DNA of 6,436 bases from the NCBI GenBank assembly GCA_046050465.1, contig JBJOPS010000015.1:1-6436 (forward strand), in the 5' to 3' direction. This document shows, in pieces, positions 6,102-6,436 of this stretch. Position numbers and translations under genes: made by a program. Within the stretch, counting starts at the first letter, position 1. Each line of letters opens with the position of its first letter. The notes under the pieces were generated by a model. That model ran no database searches, had not been told where the DNA came from, and saw only the letters and a program-made list of their open reading frames with translations. Source of the stretch: Egaibacter sp046050465 (GTDB lineage: Bacteria > Pseudomonadota > Gammaproteobacteria > Burkholderiales > Burkholderiaceae_C).

Positions 6102-6248
6102 GGCGGGCTTCGCAGCGCTTTTGTGGTTCCGCGGCGAAGAATGCCAAAGCGCCTGCCGCAGAGGCATCGCCCACCTAAGAGATTCCCGTCAGAGGAACGC
6201 CGACCGTGGAAAAGAGCCCGACAAACCCTCCTTTAAAAGAGAAATCTC
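6102..6248 (+). promoter_or_regulatory. Structured 5' leader of rplM
   Basis: The region between the -10 box and rplM holds strong complementary segments. GCGCTTT (6115-6121) pairs perfectly with AAAGCGC (6146-6152), with extra GC/GC pairs outside at 6112-6113 and 6155-6156. A mutually exclusive stem can form between CTTCGC (6108-6113) and GCGAAG (6134-6139). Further options are GCGGC (6131-6135) with GCCGC (6155-6159), and ATGCC (6141-6145) with GGCAT (6163-6167). In E. coli L13 represses its own rplM-rpsI mRNA through the leader; a similar role here is inference. No ORF in this stretch is convincing. Confidence 0.45.
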
Positions 6249-6436
6249 ATGTCAACTTTCAGCGCAAAACCCGCTGAGGTCGTTCACGAGTGGTTTGTGC
6301 TTGACGCGACCGACAAGGTCCTCGGACGAGTAGCCAGCGAAGTTGCTCTCCGTTTGCGCGGCAAACACAAGGCCATTTATACGCCTCACGTCGATACCGG
6401 TGACTTCATCGTCATCATCAATGCAGCCCAGCTGCG
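6249..6436 (+). CDS. rplM: 50S ribosomal protein L13 (N-terminal part)
   Basis: L13 is an early-assembling protein of the large ribosomal subunit. The 62 codons present begin MSTFSAKPAEVVHEWFVLDA and include the family-typical TDKVLGRVASEVALRLRGKH (21-40), followed by VDTGDFIVIINAAQL (48-62). The full protein is usually about 142 residues, so more than half lies beyond the right edge. The cut is the window boundary, not a truncation. A weak AAGAGA ribosome binding site (6237-6242) lies 6 bases before the ATG. rpsI (S9) normally follows rplM in proteobacteria and would be expected just outside. The gene is divergent from rlmJ, and their starts are 187 bases apart. Confidence 0.95.
   Translation, partial: MSTFSAKPAEVVHEWFVLDATDKVLGRVASEVALRLRGKHKAIYTPHVDTGDFIVIINAAQL

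Noticed and set aside
1..6436. CRISPR array, tRNA, rRNA, insertion sequence or phage genes
   Set aside because: No regularly spaced repeats, tRNA-like cloverleaf, transposase motifs or long terminal inverted repeats were seen on reading either strand.

Overview
The window looks like chromosomal DNA from a betaproteobacterium, most likely of the family Comamonadaceae (Rhodoferax, Polaromonas or Acidovorax type). The grounds are the moderately high GC content with C/G-rich third codon positions, the betaproteobacterial character of the RlmJ and L13 proteins, and a short palindromic repeat in rlmJ of a kind I recall from Comamonadaceae genomes. The genus is an inference.

Layout from left to right. 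(1) The last codons of an upstream + strand gene, followed 31 bases later by a complete arginase gene (rocF, +, 75-1001). (2) A short region (1002-1247) with no confident gene. It holds a doubtful small minus-strand ORF that runs antisense into the 3' end of rocF, and two inverted repeats. (3) A minus-strand block that reads right to left: rlmJ (23S rRNA m6A methyltransferase), galE (UDP-glucose 4-epimerase), a sugar-1-phosphate nucleotidyltransferase with a C-terminal beta-helix, and manC (mannose-1-phosphate guanylyltransferase with a type II phosphomannose isomerase domain). (4) Divergent from rlmJ, on the + strand, a TATAAT box, a leader of about 140 bases with competing hairpins, and the first 62 codons of rplM (ribosomal protein L13), cut by the window edge.

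The three sugar genes form a nucleotide-sugar module. GalE interconverts UDP-glucose and UDP-galactose, ManC makes GDP-mannose, and the middle enzyme makes another NDP-sugar, or possibly GDP-mannose as well. Together they would feed exopolysaccharide, capsule or LPS assembly. No glycosyltransferase, polymerase or export gene lies in the window, so the end product is unknown. rlmJ and rplM are housekeeping translation genes, and rocF is amino-acid catabolism.

No new multi-gene system is evident. The most interesting signals are small: an apparent in-frame palindromic repeat insertion in rlmJ, competing hairpins in the rplM and galE leaders, two adjacent pyrophosphorylases of different architecture, and a hairpin that covers the ribosome binding site of the small ORF next to rocF.
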